Notes: generated by a model not told the origin, from the sequence alone. DNA of 64,000 bases from Enoplolaimus lenunculus (GCA_030248215.1 JASANG010003684.1:62001-126000); one strand, 5' to 3'. Positions 12,472 to 23,399 are shown, numbered from the stretch's first letter. Numbers and translations: made by a program.

Positions 12472-15325
12472 AAGAAGTTAATGGAATGAAATCGCTTTTG
12501 CGTATGTAGAGTAGACGTATTCTCAGTTGTGTTTCACACCTATTGGTTTATAGTGAAGAGGAGGAAGTGAAGCGTGAGGCACCACGGTGCCGGGCGGGGC
12601 GGGAAGGGGTGGAATTGGCCTGCCTATGAGGCAGATCGCGCCAAATATGGCAAAATTGTGTAAATTCTTCAAAGATGAAATTCTCTCGGTTTCGAAATTT
12701 TTAGCTCTTATGCTATTTTGGTGGAGCAGCTGGGACACGGTTGTTTCGTTTAACCACACGGGTCTGGTAAATAGGTTTTGAAACAAGAGAACCATGAAAG
12801 CTACTGATCTGAAATTCAACCAGTTACCATTGCAAACTAAGTGATGTGCTAAAATTTGAACCTCAAAATTAAACTACAGTATATATTTTATTTTGGTTGA
12901 AATGTAATATTGGGTTATTGGCAATTGCTGCTGTATACCGGATTCAAATTATGCTAGGATACAATGTAACGTGTCAGATTGAACTAAGAATTTGTATGAT
13001 TTAATAAATAACTTCATATATGAAATTTCAGATGTGCCATCCATTTCGTTGTGATTCTCGTTTTAATGGTAAGTCAAGTTTTAGTTGCTATTTAAGTACA
13101 AATCTGATCATTATCTCTTTCCACTGGACGATTCAAGGTGGGCTTCCCAGGCCGTGGCGCCCGCCTGAAATGGAATATCTCTAACAGAAAACAGCATTCC
13201 AGCTGTTTTTATATCGAATTTTACGTAATTAATCTGTCTGTGAGACTTTTTCTTTTTTCAACACTGCTTTAAACTGATTTTAGCAAGCGGCAGCAACAAA
13301 AGTTCGGTAAATGACAAAATTTTTAGGTATTAAGTCTGCTGACAAAATTTTAAGCTTGCTTTTGAGCCAAAAATTTCAAAAAACCCAAAGAAATTTTTCT
13401 TCTAAGTTTTGGCTCATTTTGGCCCCATGTACGGCGCCAGCACCACGAGGCAACCAATTCAGGTTCGTCCGATGGGGCGCCATGCGGCCAAATGCCCCAC
13501 TTCTGTCAGTGGGATATGCCACGAATATGACACAACACCAAAATATTGTATTACGATTTAGTAGTAAAATTGCGTTTAGTTTCTCTATCGCTTCGCTTAC
13601 GAAGTTTTCTTATTTTTGTGGATTACCTGCTACCCAGCCAGAAATTTCTTGATTCGCCACTGATCCAATCAGTATGCAACCGTTTGACGTCGGTGTTGCA
13701 AACTTAATTTTCAACTCGTTATATCAGTTTTGTCAACGAATTGTGTAATAAAATTAATGATAAAACTATTAAGAAATATAAAATTCACTATTTAAGTCTG
13801 ACGTCTATGTTTTATCTACCGTTTGTCACCATTGGAATTTGACAGGGTCGGAGCAGCCAGCTCCCATACCCCGTATTTGGGGGGCGCCCACCCCAAAGTA
13901 GGGCCTCCACCCTACAAAGATTTTAAACAAAAACGAAAGTTAGACTAGGGGTGATTTGAAACACAAAATGCAGTTTTAATTAAGGATGCAACTTTATTTT
14001 GTCGCAACAGCGCATGCTAGCAGGTGCGTAGCCATGATTTTTAATTGCGAGGGGTGTAAGTTACCAGTAGTTACTGTACTGGTTGAGTTTTGAAAAGTTT
14101 GCGAGCGAGGCAAGCTGATAGCCTGGCACAATTTTCAAATTAATGTGCCCAAATATAAATTTAAATTTTGTGTGGTTCGAAAGGATGGTTTGATTAGGTA
14201 GAAACTATATAAAGGAAATCTCGTGAGCGAAGTGAGGTCGTTTGTGTTAGTGCATGCGGCGATTGCTTAAAATGATATTAGCGCTCTGTGTTTAAAAAAT
14301 TTTTCGATTTGCATTGGAAATTAAATCTTAAATTTTCAACTGTTGCGTTCTAAATTCGGAAATTTTTATTGGAAATTACGGTATTTTGCGCATTGCAATA
14401 CGGTCTATTCGATGCAACATTACCAGCGGTATAGTCAAGAGTCCATTTCGAGACAGCCTAAGTTAAAAGCTTTCAATGAGCGATATGGACTCTATCATTC
14501 ACAGGTCCAAATGTTATTCTAAAACTAAAGTACATATTTTCCTCGTAACCTTAAGAATTTCGGAGAATAGGCCTTATTTTTGCCTTCATTGAGGACCCTG
14601 TATTAGATCGATTACTGCAATTTTTATTCGAAAATACTGTATTTCGCACAAACAATGTTTATTTTATGTGCGATAGGTGTCGCATAAAATTGCAGATGCT
14701 ACTGCGCGTGTGAACATTACTGATAAAGAGTGCAGAAGCAGTTTAAAGCACGCGTTTAACAACATCATTAAATGAGAACACTAAGTTTATTATCGCAGCC
14801 GTCCGCCTCAACTGTTACAGTGAGTTGACTAAATTATGAAACTCACTTACAGATCCAAGAGGGGGTCCACCAAGGCATTGGGCCACTAACAAGAATCAAA
14901 TCCAAAATTTTGTATTTCAAGGTTTATCTGGAAAACGGTGTTAGGTTTTTCGCTCGCGGTGTTTTTCCACTACTCCATCTTGATCTTCTGCTGTTCTTAG
15001 ACATTTCTGGATCCGCCACTGGTGAACCTTGGTTTAAGGCTGAAACCTAGGCGGTTCTACAGTGAGAAATTTGGAAACGTAAAAGATGTATGGTGCAAGC
15101 TAAAAACTTCCCTAAAACACGGTTTTCTTTGAATTTAATAACAAAAATGATCCAACTTATGCGGGGGAAATTTCCGCACATTCGCTGTTGAAGACAGAAG
15201 GAAAATCGCATTAAAAAGTAGGCAAACTAGCGATTGTCGGTATGTGTGCACGATATGTGTATGTAAAGCAAAAAAATTGCAATACATGTTCACATATACC
15301 GGTAAATGAAGTAGTTGCAATTACC
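12472..15325. other. No gene; worn MITE pieces
   Basis: Apart from CAGTGGCG-family ends near 13650 and 15010, and similar CGAGCGAGGC-type words near 14100, nothing is recognised. Confidence 0.45.
14850..15020 (-). mobile_element. CAGTGGCG-family remnant, reverse orientation
   Basis: The right end TTTCTGGATCCGCCACTGG is the exact mirror of the family start; CAAAATTTTGTATTTCAAGG and a CGCTCGCGG word lie inside. The left end is not clear. Confidence 0.5.
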
Positions 15326-15470
15326 ACCATGGTGTAGTAGTAGCATGCTTGGCTCGAACGCAAGAGTCCTGAGATTCGATTCCCGGCGTGGTCGTTAACT
15401 TTGGGCAAAACTTCGAACACAGTTCGTACAGATCGCGTTGTTCGAACAGCTATGTCTTTAATATTTCATT
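15326..15470 (+). mobile_element. tRNA-derived SINE (or tRNA pseudogene)
   Basis: ACCATGGTGTAGTAGTAGC (box A region), an anticodon-like hairpin GGCTC/GAGTC and GATTCGATTCCCGGCGTGG (box B) have tRNA spacing. A non-tRNA tail (GGGCAAAACTTCGAACAC) follows. The 5' acceptor strand pairs poorly, so this is not called as a working tRNA. Confidence 0.6.
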
Positions 15471-15526
15471 GTCGTTTCTAAGATTTAAAATTATATCAAA
15501 GTGTTTTCATTTCGAACCGCAATGAT

Positions 15527-15889
15527 CAATTTGAAACTCATCAATCATTTCATTTTATACTGTAAACTGAATATATTATCATCACGTAAATATTTTGAGT
15601 ATTTTACGTACTCGTATGCGCTGCTCCTATGCTACCGGTTTAGTATATTAATATTACGACGTCCTGCGGCTATGTATTGTATCTTTCTAATAGACATAAT
15701 GACAGGTTTCATTATTTCTGATACAGGGACCAATTTAAGAAAATATGATTTTGGCGATCTAAAACACAATTATAACCTCGATTCAAATGAACAATTGTTT
15801 AAATGGAACAGACAGTATCCTAGTGTTTCGGTTGATGATTCTCTCAATCTGTGTACACAAGCACACGCGGGGAACAGAAATGTTTTGGG
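15527..15889 (+). CDS. Candidate upstream exon of the FGF gene (weak)
   Basis: A frame open from about 15501, with ATGs at 15523 and later, runs to a stop at 15896. It contains hydrophobic stretches usable as a secretion signal, for example after the ATG near 15673 (MYCIFLIDIMTGF), followed by a polar segment with KYDFGDLKHNYNLDSNEQLF. A GT (GTGTAA) after 15889 would exit in phase 0, which is what the FGF exon at 16832 needs. The donor is poor, other GTs exist, and I recognise no homologue. It is offered as the most plausible place for the missing signal-peptide exon, not as an established exon. Confidence 0.3.
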
Positions 15890-15896
15890 GGTGTAA

Positions 15897-16831
15897 AATG
15901 GCTGAATTGCAATTTTGTTATGACCCATGGGACACATAGAACATTGTCTTGTGGGGCGGGCCGCGGGTGGGGCGCCTCAATTCTATACATGGTTCAGCGA
16001 AATTGACGTTCAGAGATATTTGAAACGCTAAATGAAAACATTATATTGTGTTTACACCGGTATGGTTTACTAATGGCAACCATGCATTAGAAGAATTGGT
16101 ACAGTCGCAAAAATCTCGCAATTATATTTTTTGCCTCTGAAGCTGTCCGAAACACATTTTACATTATTGTCAAACATGTATCAAACGTAATGGAAACCGC
16201 GAAATCTGTGGATATGCCCTTGGGAACAATGGTTCGGTGCAAGGGTCTTAACTCCGCGGAATCGGCATTATTGGGCTTTTACCCGTGTCACGCCGGGATC
16301 GAAACTATACAATAGTACGAGGAAAGATAAGCCAGAAGGGAGGACTCGCCCGCGAGGTGAATTTAGGCAGATCGGTTTCGGCAAATCTTGTCTCGGAGAA
16401 AGATCTGACTGGCAAAAAATCGGCCTGTTACGTCGAAAGTTTTGACCACTGCACCAGTTAACACTGCATAGGTTGTCGGTTTGTAAATCGGGTTACCTCC
16501 CACCCACAGGAATGAAGACGTCGAGCGACGGTTTTGCCAAATTTTGGTCTATAGTTTTCAAAGATGAACGCTTGTTTTAGCAAATATTTCGACAATTCAA
16601 CATTGCCTTATTGCGGTTAAAGGCGCAAAATTTGTTAATTTGTGTTGTAATTTCGTAAAATATTTTTTTACCATTCGGATAGTAAACGCTACATTTTGAG
16701 CTTCAGATGAACCATTTGCGTTGCAAAATCTTCAGCACACCTGTGCCAGTAAGTAGATAATCTTCCTGCATATACCGCCTATTATGCCGGGGCCTTATAT
16801 ATAAAATAGTACACATTTTTACTGGTTACAG
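15897..16831. other. Presumed FGF intron or 5' region
   Basis: Immediately upstream of the first secure FGF exon. Near 16290 a minus-strand GTTTCGATCCCGGCGTG resembles a tRNA box B and may be another SINE scrap. Confidence 0.4.
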
Positions 16832-17027
16832 ATGCTAACACCAGTATCAAGCATATTGGATAACACAAACTGCCGAGGTGTGATGGAACCAGCTGAAGAA
16901 AGTCGATGGCATACAGATCCTAAAAAGTGGATGCGTTACACCAAATTTTATAGTCGATGCTCGGGTCATTTTTTGGAAATGTACAAACGTAGAATTGATG
17001 CACGCGGCCGAAAACACAGTCCAATGG
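16832..17027 (+). CDS. Fgf8/17/18-like: FGF8/17/18-like growth factor, first FGF-core exon
   Basis: This exon encodes the start of the FGF beta-trefoil core. The stretch YTKFYSRCSGHFLEMYKRR followed by IDARGRKHSP matches the FGF8/17/18 signature (vertebrate YQLYSRTSGKHVQ, then ...KRINA). FGF8-type proteins are secreted, heparan-sulfate-dependent ligands of FGF receptor tyrosine kinases. The acceptor is the AG at 16830-16831, so the exon opens in phase 0 on an ATG that need not be the initiator. I place the donor after 17027 (GTGTGT). A stronger-looking GTGAGT five bases further on would give the wrong phase for the next exon, whereas 17027 rejoins in frame (phase 1). The intron falls where vertebrate FGF8 genes have one, shortly after this strand. 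No signal peptide is encoded here, so at least one upstream exon is needed. With the next two exons the reading frame is 503 codons plus a stop. Confidence 0.88.
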
Positions 17028-17506
17028 GTGTGTGAGTTGCATGAGTGAAGGCTAAAATTTTGTCAAGTGCGAGTTACGCTGTATAAACATTTCGAAATGG
17101 CGGTTTCTGGTGTAAATTCTAACTGAAAAATATCTAAAAGTCGCGTACAACATTTTATTAGAGGGTTTGATCGTTGAAACTCCCAAGACACGCTCTTGAT
17201 CTGGTGAAACTTCCTGTTAGGTCTTTAACAGACACGGGTTATGCTTTGGGACATCTCGTTTTTCCATGCTACAACAATAAACTATGTTTAAGCAGAAGAC
17301 GTGAGTTTTTGCTTGGGCTAAGACTTGTGCTCAAGTTTACATGTATCATTTACATGTAGACATATTCTTTTAAATTGGAACGATGGCACGTCCGTGAAAG
17401 TATAATTTAGTCAATTTGTAAAATTCTTGGATTCCAACCGTTTTAGCATTTTTAAATGTTTTCAATTTCGAGTATATTCGATTATGAATTAATATTTATA
17501 TTTTAG

Positions 17507-17613
17507 TGCTTATGCGCGTTACAACCGGCGGATACGGCAGTATGATTCGAATACAGAGTGCTGCATTTAAAAAATACTTATGCTTTAATCGCCGAAAACG
17601 TCTAACGCAGCGG
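17507..17613 (+). CDS. Fgf8/17/18-like: FGF8/17/18-like growth factor, middle core exon
   Basis: This 107-base internal exon encodes LMRVTTGGYGSMIRIQSAAF followed by KKYLCFNRRKRLTQR. It corresponds to the FGF8 segment VETDTFGSRVRIRGAETG followed by LYICMNKKGKLIAK. The Cys in YLCFN matches the first of the two conserved core cysteines of the FGF8 subfamily. The acceptor is TTTTAG ending at 17506 and the donor is GTAAGC at 17614, giving phase 1 entry and phase 0 exit, the same size and phase pattern as the vertebrate FGF8 exon. The preceding intron is 479 bases. The following intron is 1545 bases and carries two MITE-like insertions (17847-18114 and 18631-18847). The open frame continues past the donor to 17808, which is chance read-through. 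Confidence 0.92.
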
Positions 17614-17846
17614 GTAAGCAGTGCACAGGGGGAGGGGAAGGCACACAAGGGAACGGATAGAGGGGATATAACCCCAAAGAGAATGTTTTTATTAACAGGA
17701 AATAAAGCACTTTTAGCAGGGTTTACAACAACCTATTTACAGATATTTGAGGTCGCCAAATATTCAAGTGAGGAAATCCTATCGAGAAAAGGAATCGTGA
17801 CTTTATAAATGGTATATGCGTTTTTGTCCCAGCAATTCTTAAGCCC

Positions 17847-18114
17847 CATTCACATGCGCCAAGTTATTGCAGCGAGAACTCGCAGCTCCAACTTGCACGA
17901 AATACTTGCAGCAGCAAGTACTTTCATAGGAACATTCCGATTGACCGCAGGTGCAAGAAATTCAAGCGACTTGCAACTGCGTTCACAGGTGCGAATTGAA
18001 TAAAATAACATAAATTCCGGTGAATAATTTGCAGCTGCAAGAACCTCAAAGCTGCTTTGTGATCAAACTTGCACATGCAAGCTGCACTTGTTACAAAAAT
18101 TTGCATGTGTGAAT
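17847..18114. mobile_element. MITE with GCAGCTGCAAG words in FGF intron
   Basis: CATTCACATGCG at left and TTTGCATGTGTGAAT at right are inverted ends. The interior repeats TTGCAGCTGCAAG, AACTTGCA and TGCAAGTTGC-like words in both orientations. Confidence 0.7.
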
Positions 18115-18630
18115 AAATTTCGTTAAGTATGCTTTTTTCCCTGGTCTATCCAAAAAATTTCTGCTTAAGATATACATCTTTATTCATTTGTAACACCACT
18201 TAAATTATAGCTCAGTGAATGGAAAGAAAGTGTAAGTGTTGGCTAATACAGTGTTTACTATCAAATGTTAACAACAAAATTTTGGTTTTGTCTCAGCCCT
18301 CTGGAGTATTCCCAACTGTTGAAAATCATGATTGCGTGGTCCCACCTTTGTTATTTCACTACTATGTGCGACTACGAAAGTTAACTCATTTTTGAACGGA
18401 ACAAAATGAGTTTTGAAATTTTGATTACAAAAATAACAATCAGCGAAGCAGTGATTTAAACTTACAGCCCGTTATCAACAGCGGTGTGCACAAGGGGAAG
18501 CGGAGGGATAGAGAAGAAATTTGTCGTAGCGAAATTTGTATAGAGACAAGAAAACCACTTTTGACAAGCTTTAGAATTACGTTTTAGTTAATAGAGGTTA
18601 GAGGATAGAAATTTTTCTTTCACTCGAGGG

Positions 18631-18847
18631 CCCATATTCTCAAATGCATATAGTATTTATTATCAGTTAGCGATAGGTTTTCAAACTGACGAACAACTAT
18701 AATCGCAGATCAGAAAATTGGTGCAAAAGTAGGCTAAATTACACGCAAACAATGTGATAAATTTCGAACCTCACCGTGGGCATGTTCCAAAGTTACGGAC
18801 CTATCACCAACTGGCGATAGGTGCTATACACATTTGAGAATACAGGG
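18631..18847. mobile_element. MITE in FGF intron with long terminal inverted repeats
   Basis: CCCATATTCTCAAATGCATA at left and CATTTGAGAATACAGGG at right extend into a ~45-base imperfect inverted repeat that includes CAGTTAGCGATAGGT. It lies in the second FGF intron. No target duplication could be fixed. Confidence 0.78.
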
Positions 18848-19158
18848 TGATGTTATACCTTCCCGAATTAAAATTCTGGCTACGACCCTGTTTTTCAAGC
18901 GAGGTGTTATTGTTCGGGTAACAAAACATTAACAGAGACGATATCTTACCGACTTGTTGCAACAGCACATGACAGCCACGTTACAAATAAATACGTAAAT
19001 ATTATAATTGGTTCCGAACTTTAATCATCCTTGGACAAAAATGTAAACTGTCAACATTCCGAGATTAACGTCAAAAATACAACGCGTGCAGGTAACATTT
19101 CGTACTACGTGGAATTTTCGCAGTTGTAATCTGTCAACCAGTGTTATTACTTTTTTAG

Positions 19159-19650
19159 TTCCGTGGCTCACATATGCGATGCGTTTGGATAGAACGTATT
19201 AACACTCTTAGCGGTTATACAATGCTTGAATCGGCTTATATGCCGGGTATGTATTTGGGTTTCGACGCCCGTGGCCGTTTTATTCCGCCCAAACAGTTGC
19301 TGGAACGCTATAAATGTTTCCAATTTCTCAAAATCGACTGTGTTAGCTGGGTAGACGAATTTAGCGCTGGCATTACTTCTAATCGAGGTAATGACCCAAT
19401 TCAGGGCACCATTGCCAACTTGGTTCACCCTCAGCCTGTTAAAACGGAACCATTAATAGTGACCCATGCAGTTGTTTACTCAAAACGATCTCAAGGTCAG
19501 TCGCCACAAGTTGACAGCAGAGCGCATCAGTTGCAAACAAACAACTACAATCACAACGTCAAAAACGATAAAAATAACCATCGCAACAACAACCACAACA
19601 ATAATGACTACCACAACAATGACAACCGCAACAACAACAACAACAACAAC

Positions 19651-19685
<35 letters not shown>

Positions 19686-19731
19686 TAACTACAACCACCA
19701 CAACAACTACGCCAACATCCCCAACAACAAT

Positions 19732-19767
<36 letters not shown>

Positions 19768-19854
19768 AATAATAATAATAAAAATAACTACAACCACCAC
19801 AACAACTACGCCAACATCCCCAACAACAATAACAACAACAACAACAACAACAAC

Positions 19855-19901
<47 letters not shown>

Positions 19902-20367
19902 TAACTACAACCACCACAACAACTACGCCAACATCCCCAACAACAATAACAACAACAACAACAACAATAATAATAATAATAATAATAATTATAATTATAA
20001 TTATAATAATAATAATTATAACAATAATAATAATAATAACTACAACCACCACAATAACTACGCCAACATCCCCAACAACAACAACAACAGTAACAACTAC
20101 AACCACAACAATAATCACAACCACAACAACCACAACAACAACAACAACAACAACAACAATCACGGCATCAACAACGCCAACATTGGCATCAGCTCTAGAT
20201 CGCCTATGCTTGAACCTGCTGCAACAACGAAAACAACAACAGCAACAACAAAATTCACATGGTCAACCAAGCGTCGCTATCCGGTGCAAAACAACCGCAA
20301 TTATAATCGTTCGACGACTTACAACCATAATTGGCATCACAGGCACAGGCATCGGCATGGACAGTAA
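19159..20367 (+). CDS. Fgf8/17/18-like: FGF8/17/18-like growth factor, last exon with giant Asn-rich tail
   Basis: The exon opens in phase 0 after TTTTTTAG (AG at 19157-19158). Its first ~58 codons finish the FGF core: RCVWIERINTLSGYTMLESA, then YMPGMYLGFDARGRF, then ERYKCFQFLKI. These align with FGF8 DCVFTEIVLENNYTA, GWYMAFTRKGRP and REVHFMKRL; the Cys of RCVWIE is the second conserved core cysteine. After a ~50-residue linker comes a ~210-residue tract that is mostly Asn with His and Tyr, encoded by AAC/AAT runs. Within it NNYNHHNNYANIP recurs four times. The chain ends in a basic, His-rich tail (RHRHRHGQ) at a TAA ending at 20367. Vertebrate FGF8 tails are only a few dozen basic residues, so this is greatly enlarged. 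AAY repeats stay open in every frame, so openness alone does not prove translation; the in-frame, stop-free continuation into a non-repetitive basic end favours it. Alternatives are a repeat expansion at this allele or an unseen intron removing the tract. Confidence 0.85.
19625..20163 (+). repeat. AAC/AAT trinucleotide tract with a nested higher-order repeat
   Basis: Alternating blocks of AAC and AAT triplets lie inside the last FGF exon. A ~48-base unit encoding KNNYNHHNNYANIPNN begins at 19681, 19780 and 19897, and again near 20035 without the Lys. Spacings of about 99, 117 and 138 bases differ only in the length of the intervening triplet runs. Synonymous AAC-to-AAT block switching separates the copies, so this looks like unit duplication followed by local triplet slippage. 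Confidence 0.95.
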
Positions 20368-20689
20368 AATTAAATTTTGTCAAAATTTAAATACTTTCAG
20401 TAATTCGGTGTTCAAAAAATTTAGTCACTTTATTGAGCAACAAAACGTGAAGTATATTTTTGAAATTTGAGGATGTCCATAAAAACACACTGGATTATTC
20501 GTTATAATGTCGCCTGGACGTTGCGTGTTATATAGAAACTCAAGCAGTTGGCTAGAATGTTGCGTATAGTACAAACTATATACATATTTTGGTTTTGGTA
20601 CAATATTGTTCGATCATGAACACAGTTGGACTAAAACGTTGACGAATCTTAATGGAGTATGTCCTAAACTCATAGTGCTGCCAAAAAAG

Positions 20690-20800
20690 TTACATTTTCA
20701 ATCGCTTAATTTGAGGGTTCGATCGGCACCCGCAACTGTTGCAAAATTTCCGTGAAAGACTCTATGTGGTATTGCATTAACCTTATAAACAACTGTGTCA
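20690..20800 (+). mobile_element. SINE fragment, family 3
   Basis: GGGTTCGATCGGCACCCGC (box B-like), then GCAAAATTTCCGTGAAAGAC and CTCTATGTGGTATTG. The same order occurs at 20905-21040, so the two are adjacent copies. The tRNA-like front half is missing here. Confidence 0.55.
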
Positions 20801-20904
20801 GCTCGAAGTGAAATAGCTTTCGAGTTCGGTTAACATCGCTATTATATTGCGTTAATTGTAGTAACCCCACTTACCGCATACAGAACCCATGCCGCCAAAA
20901 GTTT

Positions 20905-21040
20905 GCATGTCTACTTAGCTAAGTAATTATAACAGCAAATCAGTAATACCAATGTCGTGAGTTCGAACCTAACCGCGTCCGATGCAAAATTTTCGTGGAA
21001 AGCTCTATATCGTACTGTTTAACTTATGTTCAAATGATAA
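20905..21040 (+). mobile_element. tRNA-derived SINE, family 3
   Basis: TTAGCTAAGTAATTATAAC (box A-like), GAGTTCGAACCTAACCGCG (box B) and the tail GCAAAATTTTCGTGGAAAGC. Confidence 0.6.
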
Positions 21041-21268
21041 ACGAACAATTTCCTTAATGGGGTTTAATGGTTGTAGCGTTACGAAGAGCTTACTGCAGTC
21101 AAAGTTTGACAGCGAAATGGTAGCATATTGATCTGATGTCGAAACGTTTATACAATAATTACTATCAAGAATTGATTTGAATGTGTTTGATGTCTGCCCT
21201 GAACCGGCGTCCAAGTTAGCATTCCGCTCAAACGCCTGGAGAAAAAGCCGTGTCTTGAAGCACCGTAC

Positions 21269-21349
21269 ATTCCGATTGGTTGCACGAAATTGTTTATTCC
21301 GATTGGTTGCACGAAATTGTTTATTCCGATTGGTTGCACGAAATTGTTT
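21269..21349 (+). repeat. Three tandem copies of a 27-bp unit
   Basis: TTCCGATTGGTTGCACGAAA plus TTGTTTA is repeated three times with essentially no divergence, implying a recent duplication. It is open in two directions, but no gene is evident. Confidence 0.92.
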
Positions 21350-21567
21350 GGACGCAATCGCGAAAGTGTGGCGAAATTATGATCATTTCACTGATGGCTT
21401 TCCTAAATGTGAATGTCTGTTTCTGAGCGCTTCGCCTATCGGTGCGGAAGACAGCGAAAACTATTTCTAAAAACAGTATGGTTTCTTTTTTAATTAGTAA
21501 AGCTTTAGAAACAGTGAAATTGTGACAAATGTCACGTTTTGACCAGATGCAGAAGATAAATTTTGAT

Positions 21568-21668
21568 GGCCAATGTAAAGAACAGGTGCGGAACAGTATT
21601 ATAAGCATATTCCTAAAAGCCTAAGCCTAAGCCAAACAAAAAACATTAGTTTAACGCTTAAATGGGCC
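21568..21668 (-). mobile_element. TTAGGC-core MITE, short copy with exact 8-bp duplication
   Basis: Ends GGCCAATGTAAAGAACAGG at left and TGGGCC at right, with a CCTAAGCCTAAGCC core. The flanking 8-mer ATTTTGAT is identical at 21560-21567 and 21669-21676. Only about 100 bases remain between the ends. Confidence 0.85.
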
Positions 21669-21743
21669 ATTTTGATAGATCATTCACATGACAAATATTA
21701 AAAAATTTTACCATATATAACCAACCAGTGTGTTGAACCAAAT

Positions 21744-21896
21744 TTGGCCAATGTTCCTTTTAGGGCTGTAACCATAGATTAAGCGTATTCCTAAGCCTAT
21801 GCCTAAGCCTAAGCAAAAAATGTAGTCTTGAATGTAAGCCTACACTTTTCCAGACCCACCAGAAACTGGGGACGGCCCTAAAAGTAACATGGGCCA
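21744..21896 (-). mobile_element. TTAGGC-core MITE, variant B
   Basis: Inverted ends TTGGCCAATGTTCCTTTTAG (left) and CCTAAAAGTAACATGGGCC (right) around a CCTAAGCCTAAGC core. No convincing target duplication is seen. Confidence 0.75.
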
Positions 21897-23399
21897 AAAA
21901 ATAGGCTCGGGTTCGTGATCAGGAATAAATGCTGCTGTAAAAACTAAAAAATTCCTGAATTTTTACAATTCAAAATTTGAAGTCATTCTATTACGAACCC
22001 TGATGGACTGTATTACATAAGCATTGTGATATTGGCAAATATAAGAAGCAAAAAAGATTGCAGAAAATTGCATCTGCACCAACGTTTTGCAATTTTATTT
22101 GCTGGACCACACCAGCAAACCTTAATCCAGTATTGTGGAGGCCGTATTGCTGCATTGTTGCGTTTATTATTTTTCTAATTGTTTTTATATATTTATTTTC
22201 ACTGCTACTATTTTGATTCGATTTTTTACTCTATGCAGATGTATTCTTTCATAACCTATGCAATTGTTGTTATCTGTATATATACCACTAATTAATACTA
22301 GCAATTATTCGCTGGCAGAGTTGCCAAAACTTTACGCAAGTACTTACTAAAAGCAAATAGCAAGGCTTTTGTACACTTGCATTCCGCATGCGTAAGCCTA
22401 AGCACCGTAGCAACGACGCCTGATTGGCTTTTCTTCTGGCAAATCATAACGTTTCTTATAAAACATCATTATAATAACTCACGCTATTCAAAAAGTCAAT
22501 AACGTTGACACCAATAAAAATGCGTTACGTAACTATTGCTCAATTGCTGCCCAAAATAGTGTTCGATTGTTCGCCAAAATGGACCAATCGCAGTTACACC
22601 GTAAGCAAACCTGGGTTGTATTTAAGCAATCAGTAACCGTTTCTACGGTGGCTGGCCACGGTCACAATTGGAACGATGCCTAGCAGCCATACTGGCGGCA
22701 TAGCTAAACTCCTACAGTTATTATGACAATTCATTAGGAATTTATTCATCTTTTTCTATCGCACTGTCTCAAAATTAAGATTATTTTTGTTGGAGGAAAC
22801 TTAGTATTTTCTCAAGTTAGTCGTACCGTTCCGTTAAAGCATAAACTTGAGTTGTTCTTTTACTACTGTCTGCGCCTAGACGTAATCTCAGACAAATATA
22901 GTCAAGTCTGCATTTAGTTTTCAACGAAAACAGTTTAAATTTGTGGAATACAACATAAGAAACGATTTCGGACACTTTTGCTCATTTTAAGCTTACCTCT
23001 AAGCGTAATGCCTAAATTCTAAGCATAATCTAAAGTGCCAATGATGCCAAAATTTGAAAATTTGGACATAGGAGTGTTATACAGGTTGTGTTTTTAGTAT
23101 TTTTTTTTGTATATTTCTCTGTATACCGTTTTATTTGTTTCATAGTATGACAAAATATGTATTGTGATCCTCAAAAACAGTTCCCACGAAAAGTACAGTA
23201 TTCCAAATTCGTCCATGCGTAACTTTAATCATGTTAAATTTTACACCGCATTAGATTTTTTAAAGTATTTTACGCTAGGAGCCCTACACCGTTTTATTTG
23301 TTTTACAGCAAAAGTTTAAACTCAAATGGTGATAATTTAGATTGGATAAGTTTTCCGAATAAACTACAAAATACATGCCCTGATTTTAATAGTTAAGTT
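21897..23399. other. No gene; weak TTAGGC-type traces
   Basis: A decayed AAGCGTAATGCC patch near 22990 may be an old TTAGGC-core MITE. Otherwise nothing is seen. Confidence 0.45.

Noticed and set aside
15326-15396. Functional tRNA gene on the plus strand
   Set aside because: The 5' acceptor strand pairs poorly and a non-tRNA tail follows.
17614-17808. Extension of the middle FGF exon to the ORF stop
   Set aside because: A strong GTAAGC donor after 17613 is in the conserved FGF8 intron position, and the extension has no FGF similarity.
19480-20163. Long minus-strand ORF of Val and Ile, and a plus-strand Thr/Ile ORF at 19466-20470, over the FGF tail
   Set aside because: AAC/AAT triplet runs are open in every frame; only the plus frame joined to the FGF core has independent support.
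21177-21470. 97-codon ORF containing FRLVARNCL three times
   Set aside because: The repeated peptide is produced by the 27-bp tandem repeat; nothing around it looks coding.
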